In this document: one piece after another, positions 53,288-61,762 of the stretch
Numbering within the stretch: the first letter of the stretch is position 1
Layout: the number at the start of each line of letters is the position of its first letter
NCBI GenBank assembly: GCA_964387025.1
Contig: CAYLUZ010000005.1
Coordinates: 186,001 to 250,000 of the forward strand
Reading direction: 5' to 3'
From: PNON01 sp964387025
GTDB taxonomy: Bacteria; Chloroflexota; Anaerolineae; Anaerolineales; Anaerolineaceae
DNA length: 64,000 nt
Translations under genes and position numbers: made by a program
Notes under the pieces: generated by a model
Database searches by the model: none
What the model was told of the DNA's origin: nothing
The model's input: the letters and a program-made list of their open reading frames with translations, nothing else

Positions 53288-53671
53288 ATGAGCCCAGCCC
53301 GCATGTCAAGATTAGAAACATCGATCCGCGTTGTGATCGATTTCAATGAGGCCTTCAATCGGCACGATATCAAAGCGATGATGCAGTTAATGAGTGATGA
53401 TTGCGTCTTTGAAAACACCAATCCTGCTCCTGATGGCACAATGATCAAGGGGAAAGATGCGGTAATTCAATTTTGGGAAGACTTTTTCCGTGACTCGCCA
53501 CATGCCCACATCGAGATCGAGGAGATCTTTAGCCTCAGTTTTCGGTGTGTGATGCGCTGGAAGTACAATTGGACGGATACATCCGGTAAAAGTGGACATG
53601 TCCGGGGTGTTGATATTTTCAAGGTTACGAATGGTTTGATATGCGAAAAGTTCTCATATGTTAAGGGATAA
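53288..53671 (+). CDS. SnoaL-like (NTF2-fold) protein
   Basis: A 127-aa protein with the NTF2-like fold. Conserved blocks: FNEAFNRHDIKAMMQLMSDD, MIKGKDAVIQFWEDFFRDSP and VRGVDIFKVTNGLICEKFSY. It may be an isomerase, a hydrolase or a ligand-binding protein; none can be chosen. Its stop lies 10 bp before the VOC-family gene, which suggests an operon. Confidence 0.85.
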   Translation: MSPARMSRLETSIRVVIDFNEAFNRHDIKAMMQLMSDDCVFENTNPAPDGTMIKGKDAVIQFWEDFFRDSPHAHIEIEEIFSLSFRCVMRWKYNWTDTSGKSGHVRGVDIFKVTNGLICEKFSYVKG

Positions 53672-53681
53672 AGAGGTGATA

Positions 53682-54104
53682 ATGAAACAATCCATTGTGC
53701 ATATTGCACTGGTTGTAAAGGATTACGATGAAGCTATTGATTTCTATACAAAGAAACTCCATTTTTCCCTGGTTGAGGATACATATCAACCGACACAGGA
53801 TAAACGCTGGGTGGTGGTATCGCCTCCAAACTCCTTAGGTACAACTCTTCTATTAGCCAAGGCATCAAAACCGGAACAGCAGCCTTTTGTCGGCAATCAA
53901 ACCGGCGGGAGAGTGTTCCTCTTCCTGAACACAGATGATTTCTGGAGGGACTATAACGAGATGGTTTCAAAAGGTATAAATTTCATCCGACCGCCCAAAG
54001 AAGAATCGTATGGTCTGGTTGCGGTTTTTGAAGACCTGTATGGAAATTTATGGGACCTGCTCCAACTCAATTCCAACCATCCATTGTTCGGGCAAAACAG
54101 CTGA
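53682..54104 (+). CDS. VOC-family (glyoxalase/bleomycin-resistance fold) protein
   Basis: A 140-aa vicinal-oxygen-chelate protein. Metal or ligand sites may be His in VHIALVVKDYDEAIDFYTKK and Glu near the end in FEDLYGNLWDLLQL. The middle WVVVSPPNSLGTTLLLAKAS is typical. AGAGGTGA precedes the ATG. It follows the SnoaL-like gene by 10 bp. It could be a lyase, an isomerase or an antibiotic-binding protein. Confidence 0.86.
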   Translation: MKQSIVHIALVVKDYDEAIDFYTKKLHFSLVEDTYQPTQDKRWVVVSPPNSLGTTLLLAKASKPEQQPFVGNQTGGRVFLFLNTDDFWRDYNEMVSKGINFIRPPKEESYGLVAVFEDLYGNLWDLLQLNSNHPLFGQNS

Positions 54105-54168
54105 AAACCTATTTACTACGGAACATGTATAATAATTCACCAAACAGTGATTTTCATAGAGGTTAATC

Positions 54169-54954
54169 ATGAACATCCCCATCTTCCAGGTGGACGCTTT
54201 CACAGATAGATTATTCAGCGGCAATCCAGCGGCTGTCTGTCCGCTTGAGTCCTGGCTGCCGGATGAAACGATGCAAAAAATCGCCATTGAAAACGCAGTC
54301 GCTGAGACCGCATTTTTTGTGTCAACTGATGCTGGTTATGAAATCCGCTGGTTTACCCCGGATATTGAGCAGGATCTTTGCGGACATGCCACTTTGGCAG
54401 CAGCCCACGTTATCGCCAGGCATCTCAACCCGACACTTTCGACGATCCGGTTCCTATCGAGGAGTGGAGCGTTGACAGTGCTGGTTGAGAATGATTTGAT
54501 CACACTAAACTTTCCTTCCCGCATACCTGTACCGGCTGTAGCCCCTCATGTAATTATGGATGCAATTCAGGTCAAGCCAATCGAAGTGTTAAAATCACGG
54601 GACTACTTGCTTGTATATGATGATGAAGAGATCATCCGCAGCCTGAAGCCAAAACAAAGCATTCTGGACCAGATCAATCTCGATCCGGGCGGGGTGATCG
54701 TTACTGCCCCCGGGAAGGAGGTCGATTTTGTCTCGAGGTTCTTTACTCCACAGGCCAGCATTTTTGAAGACCCGGTTACCGGTTCTGCCCATTGCTCCCT
54801 TATTCCTTATTGGAGTAAAAGGTTGGGGAAGGAGTCGATGGTTGCGCTACAACTTTCAGCCCGTGGAGGAAAACTGTATTGTAAAGATCTCGGTGAACGG
54901 GTATTGATCTCCGGCGAAGCAGTCACTTATAAGGAAGGACAAATTTCCATCTAA
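54169..54954 (+). CDS. PhzF-family isomerase/epimerase
   Basis: A 261-aa PhzF-like protein. Each half of the two-domain fold is visible. The catalytic Glu is in NAVAETAFFV near residue 46, with the conserved EQDLCGHATLAAAHVI and FEDPVTGSAHCSLIPYW. It begins IPIFQVDAFTDRLFSGNPAA. Family members move protons in isomerisation of amino-acid-derived compounds; the true substrate is unknown. It ends at a clear terminator. Confidence 0.9.
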   Translation: MNIPIFQVDAFTDRLFSGNPAAVCPLESWLPDETMQKIAIENAVAETAFFVSTDAGYEIRWFTPDIEQDLCGHATLAAAHVIARHLNPTLSTIRFLSRSGALTVLVENDLITLNFPSRIPVPAVAPHVIMDAIQVKPIEVLKSRDYLLVYDDEEIIRSLKPKQSILDQINLDPGGVIVTAPGKEVDFVSRFFTPQASIFEDPVTGSAHCSLIPYWSKRLGKESMVALQLSARGGKLYCKDLGERVLISGEAVTYKEGQISI

Positions 54955-54984
54955 GCAGGTTTTAGAATTCCGAATTTAATATAA

Positions 54985-55018
54985 AAAAAGTGCTCTGGTT
55001 ACTACCAGAGCACTTTTT
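54985..55018. terminator. Bidirectional rho-independent terminator
   Basis: AAAAAGTGCTCTGGT, loop TACT, ACCAGAGCACTTTTT: a perfect 15-bp stem with a T run at either end. It can stop both the PhzF gene on the plus strand and the zinc-ribbon gene on the minus strand. Confidence 0.92.
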
Positions 55019-55042
55019 AGCTAGATATTAATAGAGAATTTG

Positions 55043-55801
55043 TTATCCAACCTTGGTTCCGCATTCAGGACAGAATTTTGCTCCTTTTGTTTCCGCGCCA
55101 CAGTTGGAACAGAACCCGGCTTTTGGCGCAGCACTCACAGGTACGCCGCAATTGGGGCAGAATTTTGCCCCATGGGTCTCCTCGCCGCACTTCGGACATT
55201 TCTCTGTTGCCGGCTGCACCATGGCGGTACCGCACTCCGGGCAGAATTTTGTACCGGGTGCAGCCAGTGTTCCGTCATTCGGACAGCGGGCAGCCTGCGA
55301 CGCAGCATTCTGGGCGGTCTTGGCAGCTTGCTGCACGTTCTTCATCACATCTCCAAGGCCAAATGCACTCGCCAATCCTTTTAATGCTGCACCTGTCTGT
55401 TCGCCCCGTGCTTCAGCGATCTCATTCGTTCGCGGACTATCTTCCTGGCAGAATCCGCTTTGAGTATCGAATTCAGATAAACAAACGATCCGGGAACAAG
55501 TCGGGCATTCGCGAAAGTTAACCTGGGTCTTCTTCCATGCGTTCTCCAGCTGGACAGGTGTCATCTTCATACTGTAACGGGGATCCTCTCCAACTACGTT
55601 ATCGGCGACGGCATTTCCGAACAACGGCACCTTTCGAAGCAGCCCTCCGGCAACTTGTCGTCCCAGGTCTTGAGCCACAGCTCCGCCAACATCCGGTTGG
55701 CTGCGAAATTCCCTTCCGCACGAGTCACAGTAGAAAATGGCGTATGGACCTATTCCATCATTTCTTATGTCATATCTTGGCATTCTGGAAAAATCAGGCA
55801 T
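55043..55801 (-). CDS. Multiple zinc-ribbon protein
   Basis: A 252-aa protein with several CxxC pairs. An N-terminal pair (YCDSCGREF) and FRECPTCSRIVC flank a central helical region with GLGDVMKNVQQAAKTAQNAA. The C terminus has four zinc ribbons: CPNDG...FCPECG, CPKCG...FCPNCG, FCSNCG...FCPECG. Such proteins often act as adaptor or membrane-associated chaperone-like parts; no catalysis is expected. AAGGAG at 7 nt supports ATG 55801. It may be linked with no adjacent genes. Confidence 0.82.
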   Translation of the reverse strand: MPDFSRMPRYDIRNDGIGPYAIFYCDSCGREFRSQPDVGGAVAQDLGRQVAGGLLRKVPLFGNAVADNVVGEDPRYSMKMTPVQLENAWKKTQVNFRECPTCSRIVCLSEFDTQSGFCQEDSPRTNEIAEARGEQTGAALKGLASAFGLGDVMKNVQQAAKTAQNAASQAARCPNDGTLAAPGTKFCPECGTAMVQPATEKCPKCGEETHGAKFCPNCGVPVSAAPKAGFCSNCGAETKGAKFCPECGTKVG

Positions 55802-55980
55802 TATGTTCTCCTTGGAAGTAAGATTATTTTCGGCATTGTCATGTGTCATCGTTATTGACTACTTCGGAAAGACGCTGTTAATTATATAGTACGTCCAGCA
55901 AGAAGTGAAATCCGAATTGCAAATGGATTTCTACTGGATGCAAACATCCGCATATCCCTATACAATTTATTGTATATATG

Positions 55981-56013
55981 CTATAGTACTAGTACTATAG
56001 CACTAGTACTATA
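55981..56013 (+). promoter_or_regulatory. PadR operator with palindrome and repeat
   Basis: CTATAGTACTAGTACTATAG (55981-56000) is a perfect 20-bp palindrome. A further ACTAGTACTATA lies at 56002-56013. It is 30 bp before the PadR gene and is probably an operator for autorepression. Confidence 0.75.
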
Positions 56014-56029
56014 TAAATGGAGGTTTCAA

Positions 56030-56608
56030 ATGTCCCTTAAACATGCCATCCTTGGATTTTTATCAATAAAGCCTATGACGGGCTACGACTTGAAAAAAGC
56101 ATTTGACCAATCCATTCAGTATTTCTGGCCAGCCAATCAGAGTCAAATATATCGTACCCTGGCAGACCTGAAGGCGGAAGGCCTCGTTGAACAGGAGGTG
56201 ATCGCTCGCGAAGACCGGTTGGATATGAAGGTATATCGTATCTCCGATAATGGGCAAGATGAACTCCACGAATGGCTCTCCAATCCATTACCACATCAAG
56301 ATTACCGGGAAGCATTTTTGATCCAACTCTATTTTGGAAGCAAGCTTGATAACAGAGAGGTTATTCCCTTATTAAAACAAATGATCCAGGATCTTCAAGC
56401 GTCGCAAGATCAATTGACTGCCATGTACAGGATGTACCAGGCCAAAATTAATCAGGTTGACACACCGCGGCAACTATTCTTCAGTATGCTGACTCTGGAG
56501 TACGGGTTGGAAAGCAATCAAACAGCCATTCATTGGCTCACATCAGTTAGTCAGCGCCTGGAAGCGGGTGATCACACACCACTGGATCTAAGCCGCTTGA
56601 CAAACTAA
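56030..56608 (+). CDS. PadR-family transcriptional regulator
   Basis: A 192-aa repressor. The winged helix lies in residues 1-80: LKHAILGFLSIKPMTGYDLK, then FWPANQSQIYRTLADLKAEG and RKVYRISDNGQ-like MKVYRISDNGQDELHEWLS. A C-terminal Vir_act_alpha_C helix mediates dimers. The region upstream holds a palindrome and a repeat likely bound by it. GGAGG precedes ATG 56030. It sits in front of two CPBP-family membrane proteases on the same strand, so it may control them. Confidence 0.9.
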   Translation: MSLKHAILGFLSIKPMTGYDLKKAFDQSIQYFWPANQSQIYRTLADLKAEGLVEQEVIAREDRLDMKVYRISDNGQDELHEWLSNPLPHQDYREAFLIQLYFGSKLDNREVIPLLKQMIQDLQASQDQLTAMYRMYQAKINQVDTPRQLFFSMLTLEYGLESNQTAIHWLTSVSQRLEAGDHTPLDLSRLTN

Positions 56609-56653
56609 AAAAGAAAAAATATACAAGATTTACTTTTATTGATAGGAGAAAAA

Positions 56654-57499
56654 ATGAATAGATCCATACGAAATATTATCATTTTTGGGGTAGTCACATT
56701 GGCTTGTGGTTTCTTAGGCCATGCCATTAATACTCATTATCACCCAGCTGACCCCATGCAAAGCCTGGGAATATTGATCTGGTTGGTTTCTCCGCTGACG
56801 GCCAATCTATTGCTTCGATCAATTGGCAGAGATGGTTGGAAGGATTTTGGTATCGGGTTACATCTTAAATCGGGTTGGCGCTGGTACCTGGCGGCATTGA
56901 TCATTGTACCGGTAATTTCGCTCGTTATCATTGCCATTGGCGATCTGTTGGGAGTATCAACTTCCACTGGTTTTTCCGGCCAGGGGATGAAGACATTTCT
57001 CTCCCTGCTGGTAACTGCCTTCGCTGGAAGTATGGTGAAGAATATTTTCGAGGAATTCGCCTGGCGTGGGTATTTGACTCCCCGGTTAATGTCTCTCAAA
57101 GCCAATCCATCTATCAGTTCAATAGTGACAGGTTTCATTTGGGCCGGTTGGCATATTCCTTATTACCTTTACTTTCTTAACCCTCTCGCTCTAAAGGAAC
57201 AGACTTCCCTTAGCATACCTACCCTCATAGTCCTCTCTTTTGTCCTCCTACCTTTTCAGGCTTTTGCTTATGGCGAGCTGCGCTTGTTAAGTAAATCGGT
57301 ATGGTCAACATGGTTACTGCATAACATCGCCAATGCATTCAGCTTTGCACTGATATCAGGTGGTTTCGTGATACTTTCGAAGAATTATTTTTCAACCATT
57401 TTTACTCCAGGCACTGAGGGAATCCTTTATTCACTCCTATTAGGAGTCATTGGTCTATGGCTTTATCGAATCCGGTCAAGAAAACAAAATCAAGGATAA
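56654..57499 (+). CDS. CPBP intramembrane metalloprotease, first
   Basis: A 281-aa polytopic protein of the CPBP/Abi family. Motifs: FEEFAWRGYLTPRLM (E-E-x-x-x-R), FIWAGWHIPYYLYFL and WLLHNIANAFSFAL. About eight membrane helices. The family includes CAAX proteases, bacteriocin self-immunity and membrane-remodelling proteins. AGGAG precedes ATG 56654. It is followed by a second CPBP gene 4 bp after its stop, and both follow the PadR regulator. Confidence 0.86.
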   Translation: MNRSIRNIIIFGVVTLACGFLGHAINTHYHPADPMQSLGILIWLVSPLTANLLLRSIGRDGWKDFGIGLHLKSGWRWYLAALIIVPVISLVIIAIGDLLGVSTSTGFSGQGMKTFLSLLVTAFAGSMVKNIFEEFAWRGYLTPRLMSLKANPSISSIVTGFIWAGWHIPYYLYFLNPLALKEQTSLSIPTLIVLSFVLLPFQAFAYGELRLLSKSVWSTWLLHNIANAFSFALISGGFVILSKNYFSTIFTPGTEGILYSLLLGVIGLWLYRIRSRKQNQG

Positions 57500-57503
57500 T
57501 CTC

Positions 57504-58232
57504 ATGATCATACTTATTACGATTTTTCTTATATCCTTGTCAATTATTGCCATTTTCGGAATCCGCAAACTAGTGGAGGGATTTGCTATTTCTCTTCATA
57601 AAGATGTCCAAATAAATCAGTCACTAAAATTCCAGGTGGCACAGTTTTTGCTTGCCTTGGTTGTGCTGGGAATTACCTACTTGCTCAACCCTGAGAATTT
57701 TTTGAAATTATTCCGAATTGGCGACTTGCAAAACCACATAGGCAAAATTAGCTGGCTGGGAATCACCGGAAACGAATCGTGGCTGGAAATTGCATTGAGT
57801 ATAGGGGTCTTCATTACTCTGGGAACCGGCCTTTTCATGTTTTTCCAGTTGAAGAAATTAAAGACAAAATTCTACCTCGATCTGAGCATTTTCAAATGGG
57901 TCATTTTATTCTCTGCTACGAATGCATTTTCTGAGGAAGCGATCTTCCGGGTCGGGATCGTTTCCCCTCTGTTGGATCAACTCAGCATTCCGGCTATTCT
58001 GATCATCTCTGCGGCAATGTTTGGACTACCACACTATTTTGGCCAGCCCAGTGGAATTATTGGAGTAGTCATGGCCGGATTCCTCGGCTGGTTTTTAGCG
58101 ATGTCTCTGGTTGAAACTCAAGGAGTGTTCATTGCATGGGCTATTCACTTTGTGCAGGATGTGGTCATTATTTCGAGTGTATTCATGATCAATAAAGCTC
58201 ATAATTCATTGATAAAAAAATTGCCCTTATAA
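57504..58232 (+). CDS. CPBP intramembrane metalloprotease, second
   Basis: A 242-aa polytopic protein. EExxxR is in SEEAIFRVGIVSPLL near residue 150; the His site is MFGLPHYFGQPSG and the third motif WAIHFVQDVVI. It is divergent in sequence from the previous CPBP gene, so not a recent duplicate. AAGGAT precedes ATG 57504; the stop of the first CPBP gene is 4 bp upstream. Confidence 0.84.
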   Translation: MIILITIFLISLSIIAIFGIRKLVEGFAISLHKDVQINQSLKFQVAQFLLALVVLGITYLLNPENFLKLFRIGDLQNHIGKISWLGITGNESWLEIALSIGVFITLGTGLFMFFQLKKLKTKFYLDLSIFKWVILFSATNAFSEEAIFRVGIVSPLLDQLSIPAILIISAAMFGLPHYFGQPSGIIGVVMAGFLGWFLAMSLVETQGVFIAWAIHFVQDVVIISSVFMINKAHNSLIKKLPL

Positions 58233-58427
58233 CCTGTCAATTATTCAGTATCACTGTTTAGTAAAACGCCAGGAATCTTGATTTAATACGATTAATCCCG
58301 TTATGAATTTGTTGAACTCCTCGCATCGCATGTGCTTATGAATGGGTATATTAAAATCTGAACAGAATCTATATAATAGAGTCATGATGAATTATTTAGT
58401 AATATTCAACGGACTAAAGGAGGGATT

Positions 58428-59066
58428 ATGAAGAATCAAATAATTACTCTATCTGGATTATTCATCATGCTTACCGTGGCCTGCCGTTTGTCCACTCCAT
58501 CGCAGCAAACAGTTATTGCCCCCACCGTTATCCCAACCTTGCCCCCACCCCACCAGAGCCCTACCGACACCTTGGCGGTCGTGGATGAAAACCGCATCTT
58601 CGAGCATGAAAAGTTCAGCTTCATGATCCCTTCCGGTTGGAAAACACAAGAGGAAGTCTGGGGAAAACCGATGCCTGCTGATGCGGATTATTATGGTCTC
58701 GGGCTGATAGAATTGATCACCATTCAGACTCCTCCCGGCAAGGGAGAAGGAAAAGCATTCTTCTCAGTGTCATCCTCCCCATTGGCTGGAGGGGTCGATC
58801 TGGAAGGCCGTTTCAACATGGCTTACGAAAATCCCATGCCGGAAATAAAAGTAGCCAGCCGGCAGGCTTTTGAACGTAATGGACTGTCAGGCTTTGAAAT
58901 TACATACGACCGGCCCTGGGGAGAACCCTGGTGGCGTTTTCGCGATATCTGGCTTGAAAAAGACGCGGTGATCTATATGCTTTCGTTCCATTCCTCGCCA
59001 TACTCATACGATAATTATACGGACCAGTTCGATAAGATCCTCGATAGTTTTAGGCTTGAAGATTAG
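58428..59066 (+). CDS. Lipoprotein of unknown function
   Basis: A 212-aa secreted protein with a lipobox (LTVAC after IITLSGLFIM). A Ser/Thr/Pro-rich linker (PSQQTVIAPTVIPTLPPPHQ) leads to a domain with FSFMIPSGWKTQEEVWGKPM and YTDQFDKILDSFRLED. That pattern resembles small PsbP-like or DUF1795-type lipoproteins of Chloroflexota. AAAGGAGG precedes the ATG. Single gene. Confidence 0.78.
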   Translation: MKNQIITLSGLFIMLTVACRLSTPSQQTVIAPTVIPTLPPPHQSPTDTLAVVDENRIFEHEKFSFMIPSGWKTQEEVWGKPMPADADYYGLGLIELITIQTPPGKGEGKAFFSVSSSPLAGGVDLEGRFNMAYENPMPEIKVASRQAFERNGLSGFEITYDRPWGEPWWRFRDIWLEKDAVIYMLSFHSSPYSYDNYTDQFDKILDSFRLED

Positions 59067-59131
59067 CTCCAATAACATAAAGTGGATGGGTGTCTTCCCT
59101 TCAAAATGTATAATAATATCCAGGATCAAAA

Positions 59132-59563
59132 ATGAATCGATCAATGCAGGGATTTACAATATCCATTATTCTTGGTTCTGTTATCTTGTTGATTGTCCTC
59201 TGCGGAATTATTGCCTGGACAACCCGGAAAAGCTTTATCTGGCGGAAAACAGAACCTCCAAGATTGTGGCTGCTTTTTATTATAGCCTTTCTACAAATCC
59301 TCCTTGGCGTGATCACAGTATTTGCTGTCAAATGGATAAACAATAATCCCATCATCGCCCTCGGCTTCGGACTGGGGATTCTGATTCTATCCGGTTGCAT
59401 AGGGATAAAGCTATTTCTTAAATTTAGCTGGAAACAATCCCTGCATTTATGGTCCTATGCGGCTGTTATGCAATTAGTTCTCCTGCCCGTATGTGCCGCC
59501 GCCTTGAACATAGCCTGGTTAATGCTGACCTTCAGATTATTCCCTCCCCAGTTTTGGTTATGA
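59132..59563 (+). CDS. Small membrane protein with four spans
   Basis: A 143-aa hydrophobic protein with four helices: SIILGSVILLIVLCGIIAW, LLFIIAFLQILLGVITVFA, IIALGFGLGILILSGCIGI and AAVMQLVLLPVCAAALNIAW. Short basic loops (TTRKSFIWRKTEPPR) lie between. No family recognised. AGGAT precedes the ATG. It is 68 bp after the lipoprotein gene. Confidence 0.65.
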   Translation: MNRSMQGFTISIILGSVILLIVLCGIIAWTTRKSFIWRKTEPPRLWLLFIIAFLQILLGVITVFAVKWINNNPIIALGFGLGILILSGCIGIKLFLKFSWKQSLHLWSYAAVMQLVLLPVCAAALNIAWLMLTFRLFPPQFWL

Positions 59564-59627
59564 TCCGGGTAATTTAACCGGCCTGGTTCCAAAGCCTGCT
59601 AATAACAAAGATCAATTCATTTACCTC

Positions 59628-59678
59628 TTGACAAGCAATTTGATTGATTCTATAATGACTGAGTAGTCAGTTATTATA
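59628..59678 (+). promoter_or_regulatory. Promoter and TetR-type operator
   Basis: TTGACA (59628-59633), 17 nt, TATAAT (59651-59656). The -10 begins the imperfect palindrome TATAATgACTGA, GTAG, TCAGTtATTATA (59651-59678, one mismatched pair). A bound TetR dimer would block the start, so the gene is likely self-repressed. Confidence 0.85.
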
Positions 59679-59699
59679 GAATATATAACGAGGTATACA

Positions 59700-60287
59700 A
59701 TGATGGTTCGGGAACTGAACACTGAAAAACGGGAACGCTATTTACGCGCCGCCTTGAAGCTGTTTACATCAAATGGCGTGCAAAATACATCCACAGCAGA
59801 GATCGCCCAAGCCGCCGGTACTGCCTCCGGCACCCTGTTCTTATACTTCCCCACCAAGATCCAGCTGATCAATGAGTTGATCTTAATGATTAGCAAACAG
59901 GTATCCGATCACATCAACAGCCTGCTGGATCCTTCCCTGTCTGTTCGTGATACCTTTTTTACGATCTGGGATGGGTCCATCCGCTGGTTTTTGCAAAATA
60001 CGGATGCCTTCCAGTACTCTCAACAGGTCAGGGATTCTGGTTTCATCTCAGCAGAAACCACGATGGAATCGGGTAAATACTTTAGTTTCTATTACATAAC
60101 CATTCAAAAAGGACTCGCAGAGGGCAGCATCAAGCCTTATCCGATCGATCTGATCGGCGGGTTCCTCTACCAGGATATTATCGCAGTAATGAACCACATC
60201 CGGTTCCAATCAGACCCGGCTAGTGTGGATGAAGCCATCCAACAGGGTTTTGAACTATTTTGGGATGGAATAAAAACCTACAACTAA
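59700..60287 (+). CDS. TetR/AcrR-family regulator
   Basis: A 195-aa repressor. The N-terminal domain is typical: RERYLRAALKLFTSNGVQNT and STAEIAQAAGTASGTLFLYF. A C-terminal all-helical ligand-binding domain follows with FTIWDGSIRWFLQNTDAFQY. Its promoter contains the palindrome TATAATGACTGA...TCAGTTATTATA. It is followed by the small membrane protein at 60305 with 17 bp between, which may be its target. Confidence 0.9.
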   Translation: MMVRELNTEKRERYLRAALKLFTSNGVQNTSTAEIAQAAGTASGTLFLYFPTKIQLINELILMISKQVSDHINSLLDPSLSVRDTFFTIWDGSIRWFLQNTDAFQYSQQVRDSGFISAETTMESGKYFSFYYITIQKGLAEGSIKPYPIDLIGGFLYQDIIAVMNHIRFQSDPASVDEAIQQGFELFWDGIKTYN

Positions 60288-60304
60288 ACTTTAAGGAAAT
60301 TGAA

Positions 60305-60676
60305 ATGAATCAAAAATATATTATTGCTGGATTATTTCTATTGTTTATCATCCTTTCCGGTATATGGCTGAGCCGGACGGGAAGACCGCTGAGCGTGTTG
60401 ATCCTTACGCTTCACAAATTGATCTCACTGGGGGCAGTCTTCTTCCTGGTTATTACCGTCTACCAGATCCACCAGTTGACACCGCTTAACCCGCTTCAAC
60501 TTGGCAGCAGTGTTCTCACCCTGTTGTTTTTCATCATCCTGTTCGCCACAGGAGGAATGTTGAGCACGACTAAAACCATGCCTGTTTTAGTCCTTAGAAT
60601 TCATCAGATCATGCCGTTCCTCGTGGTTCTTTCCACCTCTGTCGCTCTATACCTGGTGCTGGTTCAAAGACAATAA
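60305..60676 (+). CDS. Small four-helix membrane protein
   Basis: A 123-aa protein with about four membrane spans: IIAGLFLLFIILSGIWLSR, LHKLISLGAVFFLVITVY, SSVLTLLFFIILFATGGM and IMPFLVVLSTSVALYLVLV. His residues in LTLHKLIS and LRIHQIMP could be heme or quinone ligands, as in small cytochrome-b-like proteins. AAGGAAATTG precedes ATG 60305. It lies in an operon with the TetR gene. Confidence 0.68.
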   Translation: MNQKYIIAGLFLLFIILSGIWLSRTGRPLSVLILTLHKLISLGAVFFLVITVYQIHQLTPLNPLQLGSSVLTLLFFIILFATGGMLSTTKTMPVLVLRIHQIMPFLVVLSTSVALYLVLVQRQ

Positions 60677-60702
60677 GCAGGAAAATTCATTCTGGACTAA
60701 TA

Positions 60703-60730
60703 AGCGTTATCCAACAGGATGGCGCTTTTT
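60703..60730 (+). terminator. Rho-independent terminator
   Basis: AGCGTTATCC, loop AACA, GGATGGCGCT, then TTTT. A 10-bp stem with two G-U pairs and a T run, 27 bp after the membrane-protein stop. Confidence 0.75.
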
Positions 60731-60743
60731 GATTTATAAACGT

Positions 60744-60755
60744 TATAATTAATGA
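60744..60755 (+). promoter_or_regulatory. TATAATTAATGA -10 motif
   Basis: TATAATTAATGA resembles the recurrent TATAATTAATTG motif and lies 38 bp before the oxidoreductase start. A matching -35 is not clear. Confidence 0.45.
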
Positions 60756-60793
60756 GATTTCTCGCGAATCATGAGATGGGGAAAGGAGTAAAT

Positions 60794-61759
60794 ATGAATA
60801 CTAAATTTGGGATCATTGGTCTTGGAGAAATCTCTTCCCGTTTTGCCGGTGTTTTAACCACCATGGAAGGTTTTGAACTGGCTTCAGTGGCCTCACGTGA
60901 TCAGTCCCGTTCGGATGCCTTTGCCAAAAAATTCGGGGCAAAAAAAGCATATCACAACTATCTGGATGTGATCACAGATAACCAGGTGGATATCATCTAC
61001 GTCGGGCTCACCCACAACTTTCATTATGAGATCAGCAAACTTTGCCTGGAGCATCATAAAGCAGTTTTGTGCGAAAAACCGCTCGTAATCACCCAGCAGG
61101 ACGCGGAGGAATTGGTGGCATTGGCCGCGAAGAATAAAACCCTCCTGATGGAAGCCATGTGGACACGCTGTATGCCGGCTTTTCTAAAGGCCAAAGAGTG
61201 GGTCAAAGCAGGCAGGATCGGCAAGGTAAAGCTGATCACCGCCAATTTTTGCTGTCAAGAAGAATATGATCCTGAAAATCGACTGTTCAACCCCAAACTG
61301 GCTGGAGGCAGCCTGTACGATTTAGGCATCTATCCGATCAATTTTGCAGCAGGAATCCTGGCAGAATACCCCGGTGAGATCAATGGCTTGGCAAAAATAT
61401 CCCCGTCAGGAGTGGATGAATTGGCTGTAATTACGCTGAGCTTTCCGGGTGGTGCACTAGCCAGCCTGACCTGTGGTCTCACCGTTGAAGCCCAGGACGA
61501 GGCTGTGATCTATGGCACCGCAGGGCACATTGTCCTCGAAAACTGTTTCGGTCCGCAAAAAAGCGACCTGTACAACGAGGAAGGCCGGCTGATCGAGCAG
61601 TTTTTTGAACCGGTGGCAGATGGATTTGTCTACGAGATCCGTCATTGTGCAGATCTTTTCCTACAGGGAAAGGTGGAAAGTGACCTGATTCCCTGGCAGG
61701 ATACCATCGCCTGTACCCGGATCTTCGATTCGCTCCGAAAACAATGGGGAATGGGTTAA
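60794..61759 (+). CDS. Gfo/Idh/MocA-family oxidoreductase
   Basis: A 321-aa NAD(P)-dependent dehydrogenase. The N-terminal Rossmann turn is FGIIGLGEISSRFAGVL, with VDIIYVGLTHNFHYEISKLC and the conserved VLCEKPLVITQQDAEELV. The C-terminal domain has AGGSLYDLGIYPINFAAGIL. The Lys and Asp/His active-site types are in CEKP and DLGIYPI. It should oxidise or reduce a sugar or dihydrodiol; the substrate is open. AAAGGAG precedes ATG 60794. It precedes the membrane protein by 3 bp. Confidence 0.88.
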   Translation: MNTKFGIIGLGEISSRFAGVLTTMEGFELASVASRDQSRSDAFAKKFGAKKAYHNYLDVITDNQVDIIYVGLTHNFHYEISKLCLEHHKAVLCEKPLVITQQDAEELVALAAKNKTLLMEAMWTRCMPAFLKAKEWVKAGRIGKVKLITANFCCQEEYDPENRLFNPKLAGGSLYDLGIYPINFAAGILAEYPGEINGLAKISPSGVDELAVITLSFPGGALASLTCGLTVEAQDEAVIYGTAGHIVLENCFGPQKSDLYNEEGRLIEQFFEPVADGFVYEIRHCADLFLQGKVESDLIPWQDTIACTRIFDSLRKQWGMG

Positions 61760-61762
61760 GAT

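Noticed and set aside
55053..55521. Several open plus-strand frames opposite the zinc-ribbon gene
   Set aside because: They mirror CxxC-rich codons of the real gene and have no SD.
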